DNA of 64,000 nt from Thioclava sp. ES.031 (lineage in GTDB: Bacteria > Pseudomonadota > Alphaproteobacteria > Rhodobacterales > Rhodobacteraceae), in contig NZ_PDJO01000001.1 in the NCBI RefSeq assembly GCF_002563775.1, forward strand, positions 3,164,501 to 3,228,500, read 5' to 3'. Position numbers and translations under genes: made by a program. The notes beneath the pieces are model-generated. The model searched no databases and had not been told where the DNA came from. It worked only from the letters and a program-made list of their open reading frames with translations. The first letter of the stretch is position 1, and each line of letters begins with the position of its first letter. This document shows positions 37,701 to 49,700 of this stretch, in pieces.

Positions 37701-40700
37701 CTCGGCCTGCGAAAGGACCAGCAGATCCTGCGTCAGATCCTTGCCAGAGCCGACGGTATAGGGAGCGAGCATCTCCCCGATCGTGCCCGTCGCGCCCAAG
37801 GTGATATCCTTGTAGGCGTTGATATTGGGGTCTTCGATCCGGGTATTGGTGTCCCCGGTCCCCTTGATCAGGCCCGCGCGGATCCAGTGTTTGAGCTCAG
37901 CCGTGGTCCAGCCGATCCCTTCGAGCAGTTTCGCCTGATCATCTGCCGTCGGCGTGTAGGTGAAACTGGTCTGCTCCGCGGTCTCGCCATTCCATTCAGC
38001 ATAGAGCCCTTGCTGCTGCGAGATGTAATCGTCGAGCTGCGCCTGCGTCCAACCGCTGTTGAGCAGAGCCGCCTGATCGGAAGCATCCATCGTGTAGCTG
38101 ATCGGAGCGCCACCCGCGTCGGTGCGCGCCTTCCAGTAGACCCGGTAGTCGTGCTCGCGACTCGCAGCCAGCGCGTCGAGCTGCTGCTGGGCGCGGGCGT
38201 CCTGCGCCACCTTTTTGTCGAGCCCCATATCCTGCGTCCAGAGCTTCGCAAGCTCGCTCTCGGAGCGGATATCGCGGACTTCGATGTTGTTGCGGTCGAG
38301 GATCGAACCGTTGAACGCGGCCAGCGTGGCCGACCCGGTCTGCGCGGTCACGGTATGGACCGGCAGATCGCCCTGATGGGCGCCGATCACGACATCCTTG
38401 TTCGCCGTCGCATCGAGCACACCGCCATTCAGCGACACCCAGGCGGGTGCGTAAGACCCATTGAAGCTGCCGATAGAACCGTTCTGCGAAGTCAGGTTGA
38501 TCGAGGTCGCGGTAATCTGGTCCGAACCGGACGCCATCTTGATATCGCCATCGGCAAACAGCGTCACGGTGCCGGTGATCGGCGCATCGGTACTGGCCGG
38601 GCGATCCTTCGCCTCGATATTGCCGAGCGTCATCGAGCCCGACATTTCGCGGATGTTGACCGCGCTGCCGCCCACCGCCGTCAACCGCGAGCCTTCAGAC
38701 TGATCGACGCGGAACGCGCCCGTGACGCCACCGATCCGACCGTTCTCGGCATTGATGTCGAGATTGTCGAGCGTCGCGGTGATCTGCGGGCTCGCGGTCA
38801 CGATGGACCCGTTATTGGAGGTGATGTTGGTATCGCCAACGAGGTTCGAGACCGTCTTCTTGAAGATCACGTCGCCGCCCGAGGTGATGTTCAGCGCGCC
38901 GGTATCACCACCGCTGAAGACGATATCGATCGGGTAATCGGCCCGCAGGCGATGCTTGTAGAGCACGTTTGTCGTCGTGGTCTCGGTCCACGACTTCTTG
39001 ACGTCACCGATCCCGAGGATCCGGTAGTCTGTCGTCTTGACGGTTCCTTTGACGGTGGAATAACTCGTCCGCTCGCCATCGAAAGCGTAGCTGTAATCGC
39101 CACCGTTGATATTGACATCCTCGGAGGCGACGTAGGTCCCGTTCGCGCCGGCAGTCGTGACCGGAACAGACGGGGTCAGCGTCACTTTGCCGAGCGTGCT
39201 CTTGATCTTCTTTTTGAACGGCGCCCAGAAGTAGAATCTCGTCTGGTCGTAATTCGTCTCCTGGGTGATTTGCTCGGATTGCAGAACCACGAGGTCGCGG
39301 TTCTTCACCGGCTGGTAGCTGGCGCTGCGTCCACTGTCGACCGTGCTGCTCTTGATCAGGGTCGTCGGCACGACACGCGTGACCGTCAAGGGCTTGTTCC
39401 CATCGCCATAGGTTTTCGTGATGGTGTCGTAGGTCGAGGAGTTGTCATAGACCTTCAGCGTCTGACCGATGCGCCGGTATTCGGTGATGAGGTTCTTGCC
39501 CGCTGCCGTCTTCTTGAGCGGGTCGGTATCGGTGATCCGCACGAGCCCTTCGAGCCCCTGCCCGTTCGCGCCCGCCTCGCCGGTATCGACCCGGTCGAAC
39601 ACCACCGGGAGCGACGTCTTGTTGGTCACGTTGATATTGCCGAACCCGTCAAGCGACTCGATCCTGCCCGCGCCGGTCGAGAGGATCTGCCCGGTGATCT
39701 CCACCGTGCCCCCCTTCACGACCATCGGAGAAACAGTGATCGCGCCGGTCTGCACGCCTTCTGCATTGGTCGCGGTCGGGTCGTATTTCACCCAGACGTC
39801 ATTCGCGGTCACATAGGGCTTGCGCACGATATTGGCGTTCACCGGGGTCGACGGATCGAACAGCACCGTCGGCTGGGTCTTCGAGAAGTTCGAGATATCG
39901 GATTGAAGGCCATCGCCGATCACGACGTCATAGCTGCCGACGCCCGCCTGGATCAGGCCGTTGATATTGAGCTTGTCGGCGGTGATGTAGACATTCGCCC
40001 CCGCCTTGACCTCGCTCTGGCGCGGCTCGATCGTGAAATTCGGGACGGAGGGCGTCTGCACGCTAGTGCCACCCGAAGTGGCGGTCATCGAACCGCCGTC
40101 AAAGCCGGTGACGGTCTGACCCGCCACCACGTATTTCCGCACGACATTGTCGACCTGATTGAAATAGCCGGTGTAGATCGCGCGCGGCTCGCCGCCCTCG
40201 TTGCGCAGGCCCGGCGTGTAGCCTTGGGTGAAATCGCCCCCGGCTCTCAAATCGATCGTCTTGGCCGAGATATCGGCGCGCACGTCGAGATCGCCGACGT
40301 TCGAGTTGACCAGAACCTTGCCGTCCAGATTGGTGAGCGGGCCTTTCAGGGTGATCGAGCCTTTGCCATAGGTCACCAGCTCGATCTTGGACTCGCCCGC
40401 ATCATTGCCCGAAATCATCTTGTAATCGATCGGGGCGCCTTTGGGATTGGCGAGTTTCTGCACGTCGGCAGGCGTATTGACCGAGACGTCGTTGAAATAG
40501 ATCCGTCCACCGTCAGAGGACGGGATCTCCATGCTGCCGGCATTCACGAAAGCGTCGGAATAGACATGGACGACGATCTGCGCATTGCCCGGCGCATCCA
40601 GCGTGCCCGTCGAGGCGCCCTGAACCGTATCGGACCGCATGTAGATGCTGCCGCCGGAGGCACGGATATCGGGCAGATTGATGAAGTCGACCGTCTTGTT

Positions 40701-43700
40701 CTTGGTAGTATCGAGACGGCCCGAAAGAGCATCGATCTCGGCTTTCCACGCGGTGACCGCCTGCGTGTCCTGGCTCAGGATCGGATCGGCGATCTTGGAC
40801 TGAAGGTCCGCGATCCGTGACGCGAGCTCGTTCTGCACGGTGCCCTGCGTGATCATCGCCTGGATTTCGGGATCGGCATTGCCCGGATCGTTCAGGATCC
40901 CTTTCGCGTCCTCATTGCTGTAATTGACCGTCTGCCCCTGCGAGTTGGTGTAGCTCTCCGACGGGTTGTTCAGGTGGTTATTCGCATCGAGGATCAGGAT
41001 CTGCTTGTTGCGCGAGCCTGCGCGGACATAACCGTTCACCACGATCATGTTCTCGCCCTTGTCGGTCGAGGTGCCGCTCTCGATGTCGAGGCTGACCGGA
41101 TCGCCGCCGAAGGCCGTGCTCAGTGCCGAGCCGATCTCGGCGGCAACCTCGCGATAGAGGTCCTTGCCGCGGCCGTAGCCCAGCACCTCACCGCCCCCGC
41201 GCTCGGCGAAGACATAGACGTCATGCACGGCGGCGACACTGGCGCCGGTGCCGACGTTCACGCGCTGGTTGGTGTTGGCCAGCGCATCCGCGCCCGGCGT
41301 GCCGTTGATCGGGAACGTGGTCTTGTTGAAGACGCGCGTTTCGGCCTTCACATCGACCTGCTGCGCCCCTTTCGAGGTATAGCCCGCGCGCAGACCGATA
41401 TCGGTGAAGGATTGCAGATCGGCGCCCGAGGTCAGGTTGATCTTGTTGTCGGCATTATAGGACGCCATCGAGTTGCCGGAGGCCGCACCCGACAGACCGT
41501 AAGAGGTGGTATCGACCTCGGATTTGATATTCGCGTCGCCCCCCGCATAGACGTCGAGATCGTCCATCGCGAGCAGCTTCGCATCGCCGATGGTCACATG
41601 GGCCGTGTTGGTCCGGATATCGACCGTGCTGTTGCCGTTCGGGCTGGCGATGGCGCCGCCGGAATCGAGCTTGAGCCGGTCGAAGAAGATCATGTTGGTC
41701 GAGGCGCCCAGCTCGAAGGTCTGTCCGCCATCGGCGACACCGGTCTGCAGCAGCATCGCGCCATCGTCGATATTCAGATCGGTCGACGCGTTCACAGTGA
41801 CGAAGCTGCGCATCGCGGCCACGTCGATCGCCCCGCCGGAGCCCGACACGAGATTGTAGCCAGTGTCGGGACGCTTGAAGGTCGTATCCGCACCGATCTC
41901 GATATTGCGCGCACCAATCGTCGTATGACCGCCCAGCGTCAGCGCGGTCGCCGCGCCGATCGTGTTGCGGCTCAGCGCCCCCGAATAGCCGACCGCCGCG
42001 GCGCTCGTCGTATCGAGATTGCTCGCGAAGGCGCCGTTCTGGGCCGCCGTGATCTGAAGCTGATCGGACGCGGTGATCACCGTGGTCCCGGTCGTGCCGA
42101 TATCGAAAGTCGATTTCGTGTCGGTCGTGACATGGGTCTCCGCCCCCGAGCCCGAGACGATTCCGCCCGAACCGGAATTCGCCCCCGCGACGATATCGGG
42201 CGCATTGCCCGCGCCCAGCGTGACGACTTTGCCTTGCAGCACCGAGTCGTTGATCGAGAAGGCCACATCGCCGCTATCGCCCTTCGTCAGATCCTGCCCG
42301 GCATAGGCCAGCGTCACGCCGACCGCCACCGCACCACCGCTGCGCCCGGTCGCGAAGGCATCCACCTTCACCGCGCTCGCATCCGCGCTCAGCGCGAGGG
42401 CGTTATTGGCGATGAGGTTGCCGCTCAGCGTCGAGGTGACGCCATAGCTGGAATAAGCGTGGGCCGCCGCCCCGTTCCCGGCCAGCAGACCGCCCGAGGT
42501 CGATTGCGCCTTCGCCTGGCTCGTCATCCGATCCGCGGTGCGCTTGATCTCGCTGTTGATCGTGATGTTGCGCGCGCTGACATCGGTGGCGAACTGGGTG
42601 GTGACGCTCATATCGGCGCGCGAGGTCGCAACCCCTGCGCCAATGGACACACCTGCCGCGACCGAGACGCCATGCGCCTCGGCATAGGCCGCGCCGCCAT
42701 TGGTGTTCTGCAGGTCGAAGTCCCCGCCCGCAGTGATCTTGCTGTGCTGAACTCTGACCGCGCTGTTGCCCGCATTGGTGCCGGTCACGACGACCGAATT
42801 CGCCGAACCGCCAAGCCCGCCCGTGCTGCCCGAGCCCTCCGCATGGGCCGAGGTGCCATCGGAAGTCTCAAGCGAGATCGTGCCCACGCTGCTATTCAGC
42901 GTGCTCAGGCCCGCGCCTGCGCGGCCGATGGTGATCGCGCTGGTCCCCTCGCTCTTGGCGGTGGAGACCGCGACACCCGCAACGCCGCCGAGACCGCCGG
43001 TAATATTCGTGGTGACGCTCTTCACCTCGCCTGTGCGATCGGCATTGACCCCGACGCTGTAGCCCGAGACCGAGACGCCCGCGCCCATCTGCACCGACGC
43101 GCCCGCGTTCAGCGTGGCCACGGTGACGCCCGCGCCACCCGTATAGCCGAGCGAGCCCGCAACGGTCGAAGCCGCGGCGTCGATCACATTGCCATCGTCA
43201 CCGCCATAGGTCTTGGCCCCGAGCTTCACAGCCCCGCCCGCGCTCAGCGACGCGCCATCGTGCAGCGTCACCGCCGCGCCGGTGGACACGTTGGAGACCA
43301 CGATCCCGCTCGACGCGCCGCCGAAGATCGAACCGGCCCCGGCCCCGGCCGCTTGCGACAGATCGGTCTTGGCATGGCTGATCAGCGACAGATCGCCATT
43401 GGTCAGAAGTTGCGCGGAGCCGATCTCGACCCCCACCTGATCGCTGCCCGTGGCACTGGGGTTCAGCCCCTGACGTGCGGTGACGATCTGGCTTTGCGTA
43501 TCGCTCGCCCCGGCGAAGCCGATGATCGAGCCGCCGGTATTCTGACGATCTTGCGCGGTTGAATTCGAGTCCAGCCCGCCGCTGCCGTTCTGATCGCTCG
43601 CCAGCTCGCTGTTGATCGAGGCCATCGCTTTCGAGAGATTGCCGCTCTCATCATCGGCCACACCGCCCAGATCGGCCACCGAGATCGCGGCGCCCACCGC

Positions 43701-46700
43701 GATCGCGCCCGCGCCGACCGAAACCACGGTCGAATCCAGCATACGCTCGGAGGTGGCCGACAGTGTGATCCCGTTGCGCCCGACACCGCGCGCGCCATTG
43801 GCCGCGTCATTGGCCTTCAGCACCGCGCCGTCGCCGACAGAGACCTTGGTCGTGCCCTGCAGGCTCGCGAAGTCGAGGCTCACGCCCACGCCGAGCGCGC
43901 CGCCGCCGATCGAGCCCGCCGCTCCGGTGAGGTCTGCCGTCTCATTCGCGGTCAGGCTCAGCTTGGCGCCCGCGGACAGTTTCTGGTTGTCGTCGATTGC
44001 GACTTCCGTGGTCGCGCGATCCACCACCAGATTGGCCGAAAGCGCGACACCCAAACCTGCCGCGGCCCCGGCCCCGGCAAAGCCCTTTTGCAGAAGCTGC
44101 GTATCGGCCTTGGCGGTCAGGTCGTTGCCTGTCTGCAGCTGCGCGGCATCGCCCGCACGGCCCGAGCCGACCGAGACCTTCGAGGTGCCATTGGCGACCG
44201 TGACCTGGATCGCGCCACCGACAGCCGCCGCCACGCCGCCCGATCCGCCGCCGGTCATCGCATAGAGGTCATTGTCGATCAGCGTGTTCAGGCTCAGATC
44301 CCAGCCCGCATCAAACGTACCGCCATGAATACCGATCTCGGCGGTCGAGTTGAGGACGTTCACATTGGCATTGCCGGTCACTCCGACGAAGCCGCCACCG
44401 ATCCCCGCGACGAAGCTCGTCAGGGTCGATTTGCTGGTCGCATTGGTCGCGATATTGTGCGCCGCAGCGACCTGCGCGTCATAGGTTTTGACCTTCGCGG
44501 CCGAGGTGACGACCGTCGTGCCCGCGCTCGCACCAACGCCAGCCGCACCACCCGCTGCGACATTGACGGTATAGAGCGCGGAGTCGTTCGCGGTATCCGC
44601 ATTGAGCGTCACATCCTGTGCCACCGAGGCCGTATTGCTGCCGATATCACTCGTGAAATCGGCGTCGTAGCGCGGATTGAGCCGCACCAGATCGCTGCCC
44701 TGCGCGGAGCCTAGCTGCACCAGCGCCTCGTCGTCGATCAGGTTCATCCCGAAGAGCGCGCTCACACCGGCGACGCCCCCCACCGATCCGTTCGCGGTCA
44801 GCATCGAAATGCCGCTGCGCGCCTGCGCATTCATCGCAAGCCCGTAGGTCGACTTGGCGATACCGTCGGCATTGGTCCAGTCGATCGCTTCCTGACCCAG
44901 CGCGACGATCCGCGCATTGTCGAGGATGCGGGTCTTCACCCGGTTCTCGATCGTGTTGACCGAAGCCGAGACACCGACACCCGCCGTCGCCCCGCCCGAG
45001 AGCGACAGGTTCAGATCGGGCGCCGCGTTGCGCGCATCGGTGGAATTGCCGGGTTTCGTCTCGTCAGAGCCGCCCAAGAGCGTGATCGCCGTCGTCGATT
45101 GCGCATCGATCAGCAGCGAGCCGCGCGTCGCGATGTCGGAACCGTAGCGCGTCTGCTCTGCCAGACCGCTCGTCGGATCGACCAGCGAGATCGGCCCGCC
45201 CTGCACCACCGCTTCGACGGTGTTCGCGGCCGTGTTGTTCACGCCAGAGCCGGTCACGCCAACCGTGCCGCCAGCACCCGAGATCGCATTGCCGTGGAAA
45301 GTCGTCGTCTGATAGGCGCCGAGCGAAGCGTTATGGCCCGTGCGCAGCGTGCTCGAGGTGAGATCGGCGCGCACGGTCTGCGCGGAATTGTTGATCGCGA
45401 TGCCGAGGCCGACCGAGGCCCCGCCCGAGCCGCTGATCGCGCCCGCATTTGCGGTCAGCGAGGGGGTCGAATGAGCGGCCAGCGCCAGCGTTCCGACCTG
45501 CGTCTCGGAGCGGCGCAGACCCGCATAGACTTCGCCATTGGCGACATTGACCGCGAAGCTGCCCGCGAAGGCGCCCGAGCCGCCACCACCGACGGCTGCC
45601 GACAGGGCCTCAAGCGTCATCTGCTGATCGGCGTCGATGGTCAGCTTGCCCGCGAGCGACAGCGGGCCATCCACCGTCGCGCTCTCATCGAGCTTGCGCG
45701 CGAGGATCGCCGCGTCCTCGACCGCCGCCTCGGTATCGTCCGACATCACGTTGACGACGATCGCGCCGCCCGCGCCCGCCTGCCCGCCGATCCCGGCCGA
45801 GCCTGCCAGCGCCTTGATCGTGCCGGTCTGGGTCGTGGTCACGGAGACATCGCCGCGATCGGTGCGCAGCGCCGCGCGCGTGCCCGATCCGCCATTGCCG
45901 CGGATATGGGCATCGGCCTGCCGGTTCATCACGTTCACGAGGATCGAGCCCGCGCCGCCGACGCCGCCCGAGAAGCCGCCCGAGACCGCCGCCGTCTCGA
46001 TCGTACCGGTCTGGGTCGCGCCGACCGTGACGCTCGGCGCCTGGGTCTCGGCATCGGTGGGCAGGACAAGCTCTGCCTCGGTCTTCGCGAACAGCAGATT
46101 GACGCCGATCCCGGCGCCCACGCCAGCACCCGAACCGCCAATCGCGACCGCGCCCGCGAGCGAGCGGATCGTGCCGGTGGTGCTGGAGGTGATCGTGGTG
46201 GCGGGCAGCGCGGGCGTTGCACCCGACAGCTCGACCCGCGCGCGGGTGACCGCATCCGCATCAAGCGTCAGCGACAGCTTGCTCGCGTCGAAATCCGGGG
46301 CCTGCGTCGTCGCCCCCACGCGCGAGACCAGTCCGGTCACCGCCGCGTCGCGCCGATCCGCGACGCGGGTCTGCGCATCGCCCACCGGGTCTTCGCTGCT
46401 CGATCCGGGCAGCGGGGCCACGCTCGGGCCATTCGCGCCCGGCTGACCGATCTGGGTGAAGACCACCGAACCGGCAGCGCTCGTCTCGCCCGAGGCCGCG
46501 CCCGAGACCGCGATGGCGTCGATCCCGGCGGTATCATCCGCCGTGACGCTCAGAGAGTCGCCCGTCACCGCTTCGCCGGTGATCAGGTCAGCCGTGGTGC
46601 CGCCATGGATCGAGGCCACGGTCAGCGCAACGCCCACCGCGTTGGAGCCGCCTGCCGCCGCCGCGCCCGACAGGATCGAGATCTGGCCTTCACGCGTCGC

Positions 46701-49700
46701 CGACAGCGCCACCGCCCCGGTGCCGCCGTCAATCTTCGCATTCGTCGCATCGACCGCCGTGGTGTTGCCGATATCGCCGATCGCGATCGAGCCACCGACC
46801 GCAGTCGTGCCGCCCCCCGCAAGGCCTACAGCGCCACTGGTGATGGTCGAACCGTTCTTGGCACCCAGCGTAACGCCCTCGCCGGTCATATCCGCGCCAT
46901 CTGTCAGCACGCCGGTGTCATGGGCGATGAAGTTGGCCGAGACCGCGCCACCGACGCCAGAGCCCCCCGCGCTAAACGCCGCGCCGCCCGAGACACTCGC
47001 GATGGTGCCGGTATCGTCAGCATTCAGGCTCAGCGCGCCGCCTGCGTTCAGCACAGCATCCGCAGCAGAAACCCGCGTCGTCGCGGTCGAGACGTTCACC
47101 GTCACCGCGCCGCCCAGCGAGGTGTCGCGCGACGCGCTCAGCGCCACGGCCGCCGACCGGATCTTGCCCGTCGCGGTCGCCGTGGCCGAGATCGCCCCGG
47201 CACCGGTCGTGCTCAGGTTCGCATTGGCGAGATCGATGCTCGTGGTGTTCGCGGTGAGCAGGTTCAACGTGCTCGCAAAGCCGCCCGCGCTGCCGTTCGA
47301 AACCGCAGCGCCGCCACCCAAACTGTTGATTTCGCGCGAATTCGTCGCGGTCAGTGCGATGCTATCCGCATCCAGCGCTTCTGTGCCGGCCGCCGAGACT
47401 TCCAGAGTGGCCGAGATGTTGTTCGCCGAGAGGCCCACGCCCGCTGCGGTCTGCTGATCGGCCACGGCCCCTGCGACGGCGATCGAGGAGATCGTGCTCG
47501 AGCCGTCAGCGCCCATCGTGATCGCGCCGGTGCCGCCCGTGCCGCCCTGCCCGTGCACCAGCGCATCGGTCAGCGTCGCGCCGGAGGTCGAGGTGATGAC
47601 GTTCACCGTCGCGGCCCCACCCACGGCATTGTCGCCATTGGCCAGCGCGCCGCCGAGCGAGAAGATCGTGTTGGCCTCGGTCACGCCGATATTGATCGAG
47701 CTGGCCGAGATGCCCATCCGGTCCGCGCCCGCACCATTGCCGGTCACGTCGGCCCGCGCACCGCCGGTGATGTTGTTGACCGAGATCGAGCCTGCGATGC
47801 CGGTCTTGCCCTTACCGGCCGAGACGCCGAAGCCGTAGACCGACTGCGTGCTGTCAGCGGTGATGCCGAAGACGCCGGTGTCGATGGTGCTCGCCCCGGT
47901 GATCGAAGCGCCCGCGCTGCGGGTCACGGTGTTGACGGCAATGCCGATCCCGACGCCCGAGCCCTTGGTCTTGTCCATATTGATGCCGACCGCGCCGCCG
48001 ACAGACACCGTGGTCGAGCCATCGGTCGCGTTCACGCTCAGCGCATCCGAGGTGATGGATGCGTCCTTGACCGTCGCCGTGGTGCCGCCGTCGAGCACCG
48101 CCACCGCGACCGACCCCGCCAGCGCGATATCGCCGCGCGACGTTCCTGCGCCGCCCACGGCCACGTTGACGACCGTCGCGTGATCCTCGGCGCCGATGGT
48201 GACCGCACCGCCCGCGTTGATCGTGGCGCCGGTCACTTCGGAGCGCAGTTCGCGCGTATCGACCATGACCGAGAAGGCGCCCGCCAGCGCGTTGGTATCC
48301 TGCGCCTGTCCCAGCCCCGCCGAGACAGCCCCGCCGCCCGCGATCTGCAGCGCGGTGTTCTTCGCCGTCTGGGTCAGGGTCGAGCCCAGTTTGATCTTTC
48401 CTTGGGTATTGAGCGCCGCCACCGTCTCATTGCCGAGCGAAAGGTTGAGCGTGGCGACACCGGTGACCGCCCAGCCGCTTTGTTGCGTGTTGCCATCGCT
48501 GTCGGGCGGCGTCTGAACGTTCTGCTCGTCATTGACCGCATTGTTTTCGTCTTCGGCAAACAGCCAGGAAGGGATGATCATGTCATCCTCATTCGTGCCA
48601 TTCGCGTCCGTCGTGCCGCCGGTCGATTGCGGATCGCTCTGTTGCTGGGGTTTGCCCTGCACTTTCGAGCCCGCGACGCCGACGACGACATCGGTCGCGG
48701 CGTTCTCGGCGGTGATCGTCAGGCTGTCGGCATCGATGATCGTATTGCCAGTGCCGACCGGCGTGGCGGTTTCATCTGCGGGACCGATCCCGGCCCAGAC
48801 CTTCCGACCCGAGATATTCAGCCCCGCCGAGACCCCGACGCCCACGTTTTCAGACGCCGAGATCGCGCCCGCTGCCGCCCATTCGACGGACTCGTCCTTG
48901 GCCGAGACCGTGACCGCGCCACCGGTGACCGAGGCATCGTCGCCGATCCGCGCCACGGTTTCGGCATGGGCGATATTGGTGGCGACCGTCGCGTTGACCG
49001 CCGTCCTCTTACCCTGCCCGCCCGAGAAGCTCAGGATGCCCGCGATGTTGCGGGTATAGGCATCGACTTTGACGCCATTCGTTCCGGCATTCACCGTCGC
49101 GCCGGACTCGATGACGGACGACACCTTGCTGCCGATCCGGTCGATATTGATCCCGACCCCGATCGCGCCTTCCGCATCGCCCTTGATCGGGTTCGACTTG
49201 GGCAGGTTCGCGAGATGGAGGAACAGGCCCTCCTGGCTCGACAGCACATTGAGATCGCCGGTGAGGTTCAGCACCGCGCCGTTGCGGACCACCGCATCGG
49301 TCGTGTTGTCGGTGTTGAAGACATTGGCTGTGATCCCGATCGCGAGCTTCTGTTGATCCTCGGGCACGACCGGGCGCGAGCCGTCTTTCGGCACCGGCGC
49401 CGTCGCTTTCGATTTCACATCCGTGGTGATGAAGTTCAGCGGGTTGATCGTGTCGATCAGGCCCGGCGCGTCGGGCGGGGTCAACTGGGTCGGATCGCTC
49501 GGGTTGCTGGGCAGTTCGGTGTAATCGGTGATCTGGCCGACGAACTGGCTCCACTTGTCACGGATATCGCCCAGCGGATCGGCATGGGGAAAACGCGTCA
49601 CGGATTGCACGGTCGCGGCCGCCGCATTCACCGTGGCATCCTTGCCGATCTCGGCCTGCGTCGTGCCGCCCATCGTCGAGACCGAGCCGGTCAGCATCAG

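Noticed and set aside
34614..40820. A 2,068-codon open frame on the plus strand opposite the 3' part of the exoprotein gene
   Set aside because: Same shadow effect. It also starts inside hemN and runs through the terminator at 34684-34710.
46690..47170. Repeats in the exoprotein gene considered as a CRISPR or satellite array
   Set aside because: The periodicity is at protein level, units differ strongly in DNA sequence, and there are no constant direct repeats with spacers.
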